Positions 42,013-53,599 of a stretch of 64,000 nt of DNA are shown here, in pieces. Position numbers and translations under genes: made by a program. The stretch is taken from assembly GCA_029204225.1 (NCBI GenBank), contig CM055107.1, positions 8,923,472-8,987,471 of the forward strand, given 5' to 3'. Position 1 is the first letter of the stretch; each line of letters starts with the position of its first letter. The notes under the pieces were generated by a model that saw only the letters and a program-made list of their open reading frames with translations, did no database searches and had not been told where the DNA came from. Source of the stretch: Diphasiastrum complanatum. Its lineage: Eukaryota > Streptophyta > Lycopodiopsida > Lycopodiales > Lycopodiaceae.

Positions 42013-43489
42013 AAGCCGGTGGTCTCCGCGGAATTACGGTTATGGCCGGTGTCCAGCATGAACTGGATCCTCGTGAGCACCCTACTGGCAAACCACACTA
42101 ATGACCGTATTTAATACTGTACGTCGTTTGCAAGCGCGCAATGGCCGTCGGATGGAGCCCGGATCTTATCAAGGCCGTCCAGTGATATACGATCGTACGG
42201 TAGACGTATCTACGGCTGAAAGGCGTCAGATGAGAGATGACTCGAGCGAGGCCGTCGATTCACCAACTGTCAGCGATGGCTTACCCGCAGCTATGGCGAT
42301 GCCTTTTGGCGATGGCGCTGAGAGACGGCCCCGCCATAGTTTTTGCTGGCGAGTGCGAAGGAGGAGGAGGAGGAGAGAGTGCGATGAGCATTTATTATTT
42401 TTGTTCGTGGAATGAGCGCTGCTTCGATCGTCACTGATCTGTCCGTCTCCAATTTTCCGTCTGTTTTTGCTGCGTTTCATCGTTTGTGAGGTGAGGGGAG
42501 CTTCCGAGGAGCCATCAGGATTGAGGAGCATCATCATTTGGTGGATTTTTTGCTGTTTTTTGTCGATTTTTTCAAAGCCTGCTTTGGCTTTTTATGCTTG
42601 CACTGAAAAGGCATAATTAAGACTGCTGTCTTTGTGTTTGTGGTTTGATCTTGGATTGTTACTTATACGCGGTGGTGATTCCGGGATATATTGATTTTCT
42701 TGAGTGTTTTTCCTGTTTCTTGAATGTATTTCAGGTTATTGTTACCTTCTTGTGTGTTTTTCTTCAATGTATTTCAGGATATTGTTACCTTCTTGAATGT
42801 ATTTCATGATCTTGTTGCGGAGCAGTCAGTGCGTCGGTAATGAGCATCAGATAATATTGTTCGTTGGGAATAGCATCAAATAATATTGCGGTACTAGGAT
42901 ATTTTTTCTCTTGCATGTTCTGTTTTGTGCTTGAATATATTTCAGCACTTTATTGCGGAACAAGTGCGCTGGTAATAAGCATCAGGTAATATTGCACAGC
43001 CAGGATACTGTTTCTGTTGCAGTGCGTTGGTAATAAGCAGCAGATACTACTGGGCAACTGCGTTTTCCATGAAGTTGATCTACTAGTGCTATTTTTGTGG
43101 TGGTTCTCTCACCCTTTTGTTGAGACGATTCCTAACATTCCTGCAACGGTGCGGCTTTCTCATTATTTTTATAGAGGACTGTGCAGCTCATGATTGTGTG
43201 ACGACAGCCTCACTATCTGCTTGCTGACCTTTACAAAGCAGCGTCAGTTGACTGAATGTCAAGTGAATACTGATTCACAATTTGTACAACAGAGGCTCGG
43301 ATCTGTGTCTGTGGCATCGGATGCGAAAGAATCTTTGCTCTCAGAATTTGGTGATTGAGATCCTATGCTCAATGGATGAAAAACCGCAGGCTTCTGTGAT
43401 GCATTGTGTTGAACATAATAGGATCCAGTAATTAGTCCAGCTATTTGCCCTCTATATATGCTACTCGTGGATCCATAAGCAAACGAAAT
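42013..43489 (+). promoter_or_regulatory. Presumed promoter/5' UTR of the KLCR gene, with repeated motifs
   Basis: A GC-rich, CpG-rich start (42.0-42.4 kb) changes to T-rich sequence. TGCG..GGTAAT.AGCA.CAGATA occurs three times (42830, 42964, 43022), and CTTGAATGTATTTCA with TATTGTTACC repeats between 42720 and 42810. A leader intron is likely (for instance donor GAG|GTGAGG at 42490), but its acceptor cannot be fixed. No TATA box was found. Confidence 0.45.
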
Positions 43490-46400
43490 ATGACAATTGA
43501 GCTGCAAAATGGCATCGTTCAGACTACTTCGCAAGAAAAAGTTGTAAATCTTCATGTGCTTCCGGAGCCATTACAGAATGAAGCTGGCAGATACAGTAAT
43601 CCAAGCATCAATAGTATTCTTAGTCCCACAAGTGCTGAATCTGTCATCCTCGCTTCCGGCGGTGTTGGTGATCAACCTCCAATATCCACGAGTGTCACTG
43701 AAAGCCCGACGGATTTTTCCTCCAATTCCGCTGCTGATAGTTCAGATTTATCTCACGAGAAGCTGCCCGGAATTTATTTTGACAACGTAGTTTCAGTTGA
43801 GTCAAGTCAGCCAATCGACAACAGCTATAGTGAGCAGCTGCCAAGAATTAATCCAGACAATGTGATTTCATTTGAGTCAAATGAAGCAATCGACAGCAGC
43901 CATAATGAGCAGCTGCCATTAACTCATGCAGATAGTGTACTTCTATTAAAGTCACATGAGGAAAAGGACGTCAGCCACAAGGTACAAGATCCAAGTCAGC
44001 AGCCGAACGACATTGAACCAGGCACGATTCATCCACCAGAGAACGAGACATCAGTTAGATCTGATAATGAAAGTAGCCGTCATGAACCAAGCCCTTCGAA
44101 GTCCGACTCTAATAAGGAGCTAACTGCTGAAGGTTTGCCGCAAGTTCCTCCCGCAACTGGTGTCGCGAAAGCAGAGGAAATCAGGTCGGAACAAGAGCTT
44201 ATAAGCAGCGACCCTCAGAATCCTGTTTCAGAGCTTAATCGAAAGGTAACTCCCTCAGAGAATTGCAGCAACGATAGTCCCTATAAACCGAGTAACTCAT
44301 TCGGATGCGACAAACCTATCAACAAGTTAGAGGAAGCAGAGGATGTAGAGCAACTGGAACAACAATCCCCCAAGAGTCTCCATACAAGCCCAGATGAACT
44401 GCTGAAAACACGTACAGAAAGTGTTTCAAGAAGTTCGAAACGTGGAACCAAGCTTTTCACCGACAAACCCATCAAACAATTTTCGGAAGCCAATCGCGGC
44501 CAATCGGACAGAGCGTCTGAGCAATCTTCCCGACCCACTCAGAACGGGAATGTGGAAAAGAAATCTTCAAAGAAAAGTCCAGACAAGCCTCCCAGGAGTA
44601 GTCCATCAAAGCCTCCGAAGCCAGTGGCTGCTGGTTCTACTGACAAGAAAGAAGCTGTGCAAAAGTGCACAGTAACAGAGAAGGTCTTTCAGAAGCAGCC
44701 CTGTAGTAGTCCAGATAAGCGTGCAAAGGGAAGTGTTGAGAAAGTCGCAAAGCAGAGGCAATCACCTGTAAGAAACAAACACGTCGGCAGTAACGGATCT
44801 GGGCAAATTGACTGGAAATTGGGAGGATCTCCCAATGGCGCCAACATGTTTGATAAGGATGTGCGACCAAGATCAGGCAGTCCTAGCGTCAGCCCATTTA
44901 TTTTTAAACTTGCGAAATCCTGCAAGGCACCAGCTGACAATCCATTTAAAGCTCTGGATTACGCCTTGCAATCCGTCAAATTCTTTGAGAGAAGTTTGAA
45001 CGAATCTCACAGTCTTGAGCTCGTCAAGAGCCTTCATGTTTTGGCAGCAGTTTATTGTAGGTTGGGCCAGTATGAAGAGGCCATTGCTGTGCTTGAACGT
45101 TCTCTTGCTTTATCCGAAGCCAATTCCCACTTGGAATATGCTCTTTCTTCATTTTCAGGATACATGCAGTTAGGCGATACTTTTTCATTGCTTGGTAGGC
45201 ATGAAACCTCTGTCGATGCATACCATGCCGCCTTGAAGTTGCAGAAGCAGGCGCTTGGAGAGCTTGATCCGCGAGTTGGAGACACTTGCCGATATCTAGC
45301 TGAAGCACACCTTCAGGTTCTAGCTTCTATGAATTTCGTTGAATTCTAGCATATTCCTACAACCTGCCCGTGACTGAATGTGCCCTGTAGTTAAAGAGAC
45401 GATTGATTTACGTATGGTCGTGATTAATCAGTTTCACCGATCTAAGCTACGTTCAGTTCATAAGACGATATGAGATCCAAGATAGGAAATACCACTTTCA
45501 GGGTTCTCAAGCATGCTCAATCTCCCTTTAAACTTTTCGCAAATCTCAGCTTTACATTGACAGAGCCACGCATATCCATAAGGCCACTTTTTCCTCGTAG
45601 GTGGTATTTGGCGTAAGGAAACCTCATACATGGTATGGTGCTTGTGCCTGTGCCTGTGCATTTTTTTGTGCAACTTAATTCTCTTATAACTCCTCTCAAT
45701 CCGGCCCAGTTTCCTAACACTTGGGTTATGCTCTGAAACCGGCGTTTGCACATCTTTAAGAGGATTCCTGATACAAATCGCGAATCTTGACTATATGAAT
45801 ATTCCCGTTACTACTTATCGCGAAGCATTGTTCTCTTTACCAGGTTCAGCAAGTCGCAAAACTTCCATTAATTTACATGGCATACGTATCTTTCTTTTCC
45901 TGATTCATGTGTTTGGCTTCTGTACTTTGGTGAACTGAACTGTGATCTTGTTTTTCTGCCTGTCTTATCAGGGCACCGTCGATGAGATGCCCTGTCATTG
46001 AGTATTTGAGTAATTGCATGCACCGGATAGCTACTTTAGTTAAAAGTATTTCAAGGGAATGAACGAAAAAAGAATCCCTTGCTACAAATGCGTTTCATTC
46101 AGGTTGGCTAGGATAATCAATTTCTGGAGAGCATTTGCCTTGGGATATGTCTCAAAAGCTTTGAAGAATAGAAGTCACTTCATCCAATCTAACTTTTATT
46201 TTCGGGAGTCTCGTAAAAGATGAAGCAAAAATTGCACCACCCTCAATTGCTTTCATTGTCGCCGTGTTTACAGGGCACTCGTTTATTGAGTCTTTTCTTA
46301 CGACACACCATCCATGCAATTTGCGAACTTTTGATCTTTGTCAAGTTACGTAGAGGATTAGCCTCGCTACACAAGCCTGAAGATTAAAACTAAATTCGTC

Positions 46401-49400
46401 TAGTATCACGATTGCTTCTAGAGTTAAATCATTAACTAGAAACTATTCTCAAATGTTTTTACGGTTCTCCTTTAGGGCATTAGAGCTTATTGTGTGCACT
46501 TCTAGGCTGTCTCAGTCAGCACCTGATATTTGGCTTCTTGTAAACAGGCCATGCAGTTCCACGAGGCGGAAATGGTATGCCAGCATTTGCTTAAGATTCA
46601 TAGTGAGTGCAGTTCCCCAGGTTCAGTAGAAGAAGCTGCAGATCGACGACTCATGGCACTCATCTGCAGTGGAAAGGCAGATCATGAAAAGGCATTAGAA
46701 TATTTGGTGTTAGCAAGCATGGCTTTGATTTCTGATGGCCAGAATCTTGAAGCTGCATTTGTTCAGTCCTCTATAGGGGACGTTTATGTCAATCTTGAAC
46801 GGTTTGAAGATGCTGTATTTGCTTATCAAAAAGCACTCACTGTTTTCAAGTCAGTTAAAGGTGGGGATCATGCATCAGTCGCCTCAGTGTATGTAAGTCT
46901 TGCAGATCTCTATATGAAAACAGGAAGACACCGAGAAGCAAAAATTTATTGCGAAAGTGCTTTGAGGATTTACAGGAAGCATGATGCTGGCCATTTCACT
47001 GATGAAGTTGCTAGTGGTTTAACAGAAATAGCGTCCATATATGAGGCCCTGAATGAACCTGAACAAGCCCTTCACTTGCTGCAAAATGCATTAGACCTGG
47101 TACAGTGCTCCCCTGGACAGCAAAGTGCAATTGCTGGCATTAAAGCGCAGATGGGAGTGCTTCACTATTTACAAGGAAAACCTGCAGATGCTTTTTTGGC
47201 CTTCAAAGATGCTGTAATCCTATTGAAGTCAGCGACCAAAAGGAGGACCAGTTTTTTTGGGATATTGCTCAATCAAATGGGGCTTGCTTGTGTCGAACTC
47301 TATGAAATTGTAGATGCAGCAGAGCTCTTCGAAGAAGCAAAAAGTATTCTGGAAGAGACTTGTGGGCCTGATCATCCAGACACTCTAAATGTTTGTGGCA
47401 ACCTGGCTGGAACCTATGATGCACTTGGCAGGTGTGCATTGTTAACATTGCATTTACTTCTCCAGATTTTTAACTCCAATGCTGGTCTTTAAAAGTTTCA
47501 GATGATTTTAAGTTCTTACATATTAAAGAATTAAGGTGGGTTTTTGTTGGACCTTTTAATCTCATCTGTTGGACATTTTCCAAGATTATTTTGCTGTTTT
47601 TAGCAAGATAATCTAAAGGCTATTTGCTGGCCTGGCCATTGGGTATAGCATAGATAGCATTCATCCATGCTCTTGAGTCTTAAGTGATATTGAAGAAAAC
47701 AGATTACAGTTTGATTCAAAATAAATCGAACAGCTACTGTGTGTTTGCTTGATTGGTTCAATATTCGTCAAATTGCCTAAAAGAGAAAGACCTTCGGCAT
47801 CATGGAAAGATCAGCCCATGATAGAAAGCATGGGTTTTCTGAGAGTGGATTGGTCCACATCTCGATTTAGAGTATTCTCAAAATCGTAATGTGTGGAGAT
47901 GGGGTAGGTAGACTGTGGCAGTTGCCCTTGGTAACATTATATGTGTGCCTTGCAATTGTCCCATAACAAATCTTAAAATGAACTCAACCTGTTTATAAAG
48001 CAGGCTGCACATAAGCTCTTGAAGAAACCAGTCCTGAGATACCCTGAACCAAAATCAGGAACAGGGAAGAGGACAAAAAAATGACCTCTTGACCTATAAC
48101 CTTTCATGCGTCATTGTGAATACAATATATTCCCGTTTGTTTACAATCCATTGGCCAACAAACAAAAATTGATGAAGACGGATTGAGAAAACCAACAAGA
48201 AGATTAAATAGCCAGGACCAAGTGAAGCATGTAGCTCTAGCTTATGCTTTCATCATGCTCATATGCTCACTAGCTCTCAAATTTGTTTGACCACTCATTA
48301 TGGTCATACCTGCTGCTTTTGTCTACGACTTTTGTGTTAAGTCTGTGAAAGGTAAGAGAACAGAGTATGACTAAATTTCTGATGGTCTCTGCATGTGAAA
48401 AATCTTGTTGCTCCATTTGTGCCTAAGACAAGTTTGAACATATATGCATCACAAGGAATTTGCATAGACGTATATAGCGGGGTCTTTTTGCTCTTTGAAT
48501 TGGGAATTAGTTTGTGAAAGGAAGAGTCTAGGGGAGAGAGTAGTACCTTTGGCAATTGCTGCATGGTCTGGATATAGTTCTTCTCATCATTACAGTTACA
48601 ACTTTCTGTTTTAGAGGGGCTAAACAGGTTCAGAATTGGAGTACATACCAGAACCTTGCTTTGTAGGAATAAAAGCTTCATTATGTCATATATGGTAATT
48701 TGGGTTCGTCTCCTTTCTTCAGTTTTCTTGCACACCAGTCACGCGACAAGGGTCATTAGAGGTCCAATAGAATTAAGGAGGCTATGATTAGGGGTCCAAT
48801 AGAATGCAAGAAGCTGATTAGGGGTCCAATAGAATGCAAGAGGCTATGATTAGGGGTCCAATAGGATGCAAGGAGGGATTTCCACACACTCTATATGTAC
48901 TTCTCCTTATGATCATTAATCAAGTTGAGATTTTGAGTCAAATTGTTGGTGAGATTTGCTTGTTTGAGTTTCTCTCTCTACACGAGTTTCAATTAGCTCT
49001 ATTCTCAAAAAGTATTGAGGCACTTTCCTTTGATACATCGCCTTCATAGAATGTACAGGTACGTACACTTATATTTCATAGGACTTTGTGGATACTTATA
49101 TTTTTGAGCATATTGTGAATTCATTTATTCATGGACATAATCATGTGAAATTGATTTATTCATGGACATAATCATGTGAAATTGATCTATATATTTAACA
49201 TCAATCGATCACATTTGATTCTCTTTATTTGTTTGAAGCTAAGTTAACAATCTTGGAAAACTTTGGTTAGATATCACCTGATTGCAAACTCTGGTGCTTG
49301 CAGACTGGATGATGCCATTCAGCTTTCCAAAAGCGTCTTGAAGGTTAAAGAAGAGCACTTTGGTGCTGAACATCCAGAAGTGAAAGATGGGATAGTGAAG

Positions 49401-49466
49401 CTAAAGGAGCTGCAAAAGGAAGTTAGTTTCCCTCGTTTGTGGAAAAGAAATCGGGTTGTGCGATGA
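43490..49466 (+). CDS. KLCR: Kinesin-light-chain-related TPR protein (KLCR/CMU type), three exons, 957 residues
   Basis: Exons are 43490-45316, 46548-47431 and 49304-49466, joined at CAG|GTTCTA...AACAG|GCC and CAG|GTGTGC...TGCAG|ACT. Phases agree and the frame is open to TGA at 49466. Residues 1 to about 475 are low-complexity, Ser/Pro/Lys-rich, and hold three 25-residue repeats and a basic SPDKPP/SKPPKP region. Tetratricopeptide repeats start near residue 480 (NPFKALDYALQ, LAAVYCRLGQYEEAIAVLER) and run through exon 2 (SSIGDVYVNLERFEDAVFAY, LADLYMKTGRHREAK, IYEALNEPEQALHLL) to exon 3 (DDAIQLSKSVLKVKEEHFG). In Arabidopsis such proteins sit on cortical microtubules, bind IQD proteins and guide cellulose synthase tracks. 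The ATG at 43490 is the first in frame, since no ATG lies in the open codons before it. The N-terminal extension is longer than in Arabidopsis homologues as I recall them. Confidence 0.9.
43757..43981 (+). repeat. Three in-frame 75-bp repeats inside the KLCR N-terminus
   Basis: Units start at 43757, 43832 and 43907. Each encodes 25 residues of the pattern E.LP....D.V.S.ES...D.S.., for example EQLPRINPDNVISFES. They diverge at the third unit. Confidence 0.9.
45317..46547 (+). other. KLCR intron 1 (1231 bp)
   Basis: GT-AG intron. A minus-strand open frame within it (45.46-45.75 kb) has no recognisable domain. No transposon was identified. Confidence 0.8.
48762..48875 (+). repeat. Minisatellite in KLCR intron 2, about four units
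   Basis: The unit AGGGGTCCAATAGAATGCAA with GGCTATGATT repeats four times with 28-35 bp spacing; one unit lacks TAT. Confidence 0.85.
49115..49186 (+). repeat. 33-bp tandem duplication in KLCR intron 2
   Basis: TTATTCATGGACATAATCAT plus GTGAAATTGAT occurs twice in direct succession. Confidence 0.85.
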
Positions 49467-50104
49467 CATTGCAGTAAGGCTGAAAAGGAAAAATTTTAAA
49501 TAGTGTCATGAAAATTGGATAAAACTAGCAGCTAGAAGTGCTGATGCATGCCTCTGATATTTCAGCTAAACTCATGGTTAGAAAGCAGATTAGCATTGTG
49601 ATTGGTGGATGGCTTTCAGCATTGGCAGTTTTTTGAACAAAATGTGGGTACCAGAGATACTATCATACATTCAGATACAACCTCTGAATGCTTTCGAAGG
49701 GGATGCCAAAATTCTTCACAAGCTTGTAAGATAAGGTCTTGTCTGTGAAAACAGCAGGCACTCTAGTCCTGATTTGGCGTTGATATTTGTATCAGATTGT
49801 TTGCATCATTTCCCTCCACATTTATAGGTTCTTCATTCATTATCTTGCTTTGTGACACTTTTGTACAGTTGCCCCTGTAATTATGAAAACTGTCCTGATT
49901 TTTTCGCATGCAGAACTTTTTTATCTGTGCAATGTGAACCTGGTTGACACGTTTCTTCATTTAACAGAAGTTGAAGCTTTGAGAACCACTTGTGCTGTAA
50001 TTGAAACCTTCGGTCTTTATACAAAAGATACCTTCCTTACTATAAAGCACATAATCTGTTGCCGAGTACTTCAGACAAATTTTAACTAAATGCTCCCATC
50101 AAAA
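49467..50104 (+). other. 3' flank/UTR of KLCR
   Basis: AT-rich sequence after the stop codon. No clear AATAAA signal close to the stop was picked out, and there is no further coding exon. Confidence 0.4.
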
Positions 50105-50350
50105 TTTCAAGCTTTAAGTATGGGTGTCCTTTATCACCCACCCTATTTGCTCTATACATTGACGACCTTGAGTGGATCATTCGGGAAGAAGGTGGAGATG
50201 GCTGTCCTCTAGCAGACATTGTTATCCCTATCCTTCTTTATGCAGATGATGTGGTTCTATTATATAGTTTGGTTGCAGGACTTTAGCGACATCTGGATGC
50301 CTTGTATACTTTTTGTCAGATATGGGGGCTGATGGTGAACATTGCATATC
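50105..50350 (+). pseudogene. LINE (non-LTR) reverse transcriptase fragment
   Basis: The frame reads YGCPLSPTLFALYIDDLEWI, then DIVIPILLYADDVVLLYSL, a TAG, then HLDALYTFCQIWGLMVN. GCPLSP, LYIDDLE and the catalytic YADDVVL are the conserved palm blocks of plant L1-type LINEs. Only about 80 residues survive. Confidence 0.85.
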
Positions 50351-50830
50351 CTCTGATAATATTTACTCCAGACAAAATCAAAATAGTTACTCCATCAATA
50401 TGCTCTTTGCAGTAGAAAAGCCTGTAAGAGCAAGCTACTCTTTGGAGCTGAAAGTTTCCTATTGCCAAGTGCGACTTCCTGTCAGATATGCCAGCTATAA
50501 GTTACATGTTGAAAGTATCACATCATTCCGCACCCCTGAATGATAGTAGGAAGCACTTATTCTAATCCCTTGAAAACTAAGCTTTCCCTCCCTAGCTACT
50601 GTCAAACTTCTATAGTTTCTTGTCAAGAAGACCAAACTAACTCTTAGGATTGAGTGAGATGAGATTGGCTCTCAGATTACTAAAAAAGAGCAACAGTAGA
50701 GATAGATGACATCATCCATAAGTTTTCCTCCTACTTTTGGCACTTTTTGAAGGTTGGCTTCTTAGTTTGGCTATCTCAAGCAAGGATTATAGCAAGGAGA
50801 TTAGCAAGATTGGTGGTATCTTTGACTTCT
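50351..50830. other. No gene recognised
   Basis: Sequence between the LINE piece and the next Copia remnant; possibly decayed LINE in its first 150 bp. Confidence 0.3.
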
Positions 50831-52070
50831 TTTAAGCTACCACATCCAATTCTTCAAAGTATTTGGTGTTGGTGTTTATGAATCCCCGCTTTTTGAAACT
50901 TAGGAGTAAACTATTGTTGTTTCTTCGAGGTGACCATAGTATTATCTTAGACTTCAGGAATTCAAATTGCATCCTTGAGTGATGATAACACATTACAATG
51001 ACACTCATTTTGATAACATGTAGGCAAAGCCTATGATAAACTATAGTTTTGCTAGAGTGGCATACACGGTACATATCTAGATAACTAGTCCATGAAATCA
51101 TGGATATAGTTATCCAGATTTTGATTGCCCACTTGACATGAGATCAACTTATGATTGTTGGAATCATCAACCACAACAGAAGATTTTTTGAAAAATCTCT
51201 TGAAATTCAATCCATGTGGTCTGCTAAGATTGCAGATCCCACCACCAAGATGAGGCTTTGTTTTTAAACAATAGACACAGTTGATATCTTTTTGTCATTT
51301 GGTATTTGGTCTTAATTGAAGTAGACCAACAACAATCATCCACAACTTTAGGCTTCTTATCCTTTCAATCACGAATAAAGTATTTAAGCTAAAATGATAG
51401 TTACTAGTCGAAGAGAGTTGAATCTATTACAACAAAAACACTGTGTTTGTGTGTGTGTGTTCAAATTTTATTTTCCAACTTCAGCATTGTATCACATGCA
51501 TGACAACTTAGATTGAGCACATGGGAGGTGTCCTAATTCAAATTTGGTTAATGTTTAGCAAGTGCTAGTTAGCATATTAGATTTACCACTCCAACAATAG
51601 AAAAAATTACATCATTTGCTCTTGGTCTCACACTAATTGATCGAAACATTTCGTTTATAGTTCATATGGGACTTTTATGTAGACTCCAGAGGATAATAAG
51701 ACTTACTAAAAACATTAAAATAATTTTGAGTAAGTGCACTACAAATCAATATTATCTATTATTTGGTTCCTAAAGGCGATTTTGAGACTTTACATGCAAA
51801 ACCAACATATGAATTCTATAGATGGAAAATAATTCACGTAAAGGGTGATTGGATTATTTCCATAGATTGCATCAACCTCCAGAAGGATTCATGCCTTCAA
51901 AGATAGGTTGTCAAACCTCCTAAGTCCTTTTTTTGAAAAATAACAATTTCCATAAGTGGTAGTTGTTGACATCCAACTTCTCGATAGAATTTGAAGATCA
52001 CGCATCCATTGTAGACAAAAACTGATCTAGATATTAACTATGGCAATATGCACTAATATGTAGATAACTA
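50831..52070 (-). pseudogene. Decayed internal region of a minus-strand Copia element
   Basis: The orientation follows from the PBS at 52071. On the minus strand a Cys/His cluster (CVYCLKT..H) and ICNLSRPHGLNFKRFF are seen near 51.2-51.3 kb, but no complete Copia domain can be called. A short TG run lies near 51.45 kb. Confidence 0.35.
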
Positions 52071-52620
52071 GCTCTAATACTATGTTGGAAATAAGTTGTG
52101 TAGTGGTCAAATAACTATTCAATAGTACTGAATTACTGATTGAATAGTTGATAGTAGCAGCGACGGTTAATGTGATAACAAAACCAATTTACTACTAATT
52201 CAAGTACAACTACACTATCATTCAAAAGTGCAAAAAGTGAATGACAATTAGATTGTTATGCCAGTTATAGATCAAATCAGAAACTTAGATCATAATAAGC
52301 AGGAATAACTGAAATAGTAGAACAAGATAAAAATGACAAAAGTAGTTTGTGTTGATAGATGATGAATTACAGCTGCTTATGCTTTTGCTATCTACTCTCA
52401 TTTCGTTATGATAATAACACATCTTATTCCACTATAAATTTCGCTCTTACACAGGTTGTAATCGCGATAGCTTTTCACAAATCAGTTTACGCCTGTGGCG
52501 GAACAGAGAGGAGAAGAAGAAAACAACTTAAACTAATATAATCTAATTGATCTATTTATAGTTTTTGATGGCACAACCTTAACGAAGAGCACTATTATCC
52601 ACATAGCGGGCCCCGGGATT
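52071..52620 (-). mobile_element. Copia LTR with degenerate PBS, minus strand
   Basis: The minus strand reads TAGTATTAGAGC at 52071-52082, the initiator-tRNA PBS with changes. The LTR end TTCCAACA starts at 52083. TATAAATA on the minus strand (52553-52560) is a probable promoter. The first 100 bp resemble the LTR stub at 11424-11540, so both belong to one family. The outer edge is uncertain. Confidence 0.6.
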
Positions 52621-53484
52621 GGCCCCAAAAATGTAGCGGATGAGGTTTCACTATTCAAATTTTTTTAGTCGAGTTTGGAATCCTTGACAACGTCGACTTT
52701 TGGTCAACTCAAATTTTGTGTGACAATCACTCGAAGTTTAAAACTGTCAACTTTGTGTCGACAATGCATGTATTTCTGCAGATAGTCTTGGTACCTTTGA
52801 CACTATCTTGATAATGCAAGTAAAACTGTAGACTACACATAAAATGGTTCCACATTACAAATGATTTCAAGGATGAAATCTAACAGTTATTATGAGGCTC
52901 CTTGGATACTTGTAATATCTTTAAGAATACATCATTTTTGAATGTAAACAAAGGAGTGACTCTGAAATTATGTAACATTTTAAATTGGAACAAATTTTAA
53001 ATGTTATTTATTTATAGATTTGTAGGTGGAGCATGCTTGGAGTTAAAAAGAAAACCATGTGAAAAACAATTTAAATGGCCCATGGACATTTTCAAACTCA
53101 ACAAGTTTGATTTTTTGCAAATTGCGGTAAACTAATGATTTGTGACTATTCAAAACAATGGCTACAATTCATACATCAAATATAAAATTTTCGAGCACTA
53201 TGTGACAGACCCACACAGTGCATTGGCGTGAGAGAAATCATGTTCTCCCACGAATAGTGTCTCGCTTACAAGCGGACTGCTTGGATCTGTTGATCCTCTT
53301 ACAAAATTGTCTCGCTCACAAGCGGACATGTATTCTATATTTTTCGTCTATCTGTATATGTTTTATGCATCAAGCATAATGTAAATATTTCGCGAACTTT
53401 TTTGTGTCGCGTCGAGTAACATCCTTGATCAGATAGATTAAACACCTATAACTAATCATGGATTACAAGAGTGGTGGATTAGCC
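52621..53484. other. Mostly unassigned; contains a spaced repeat
   Basis: GTCTCGCT.ACAAGCGGAC occurs at about 53257 and 53309. This part may be the LTR of the Copia pol that follows. No gene was recognised. Confidence 0.35.
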
Positions 53485-53520
53485 ACGTCCTAAAGCTCTT
53501 CTACTGATGTCACGATATCA
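53485..53520 (+). mobile_element. Probable LTR end and PBS of a plus-strand Copia element
   Basis: GATGTCA is followed by CGATATCAGATC (53509-53520), three mismatches from the standard PBS. It sits just before Copia pol sequence of the same strand. Confidence 0.4.
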
Positions 53521-53599
53521 GATCAAATATTTGTATTTCATGGTACTTGGTTGATTTTCTTGGTCCTTTAGAGTACAAATGATTTTGTGTCACGAACAA

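Larger units (their letters stand above)
47432..49303 (+). other. KLCR intron 2 (1872 bp)
   Basis: GT-AG intron. It carries two minisatellites, described separately, and otherwise ordinary AT-rich sequence. Confidence 0.8.

Noticed and set aside
45458-45753. Minus-strand frames in KLCR intron 1
   Set aside because: No motif and inside a well-supported intron.
48762-48875. CRISPR-like array
   Set aside because: Units are contiguous minisatellite copies without unique spacers, in a plant intron.
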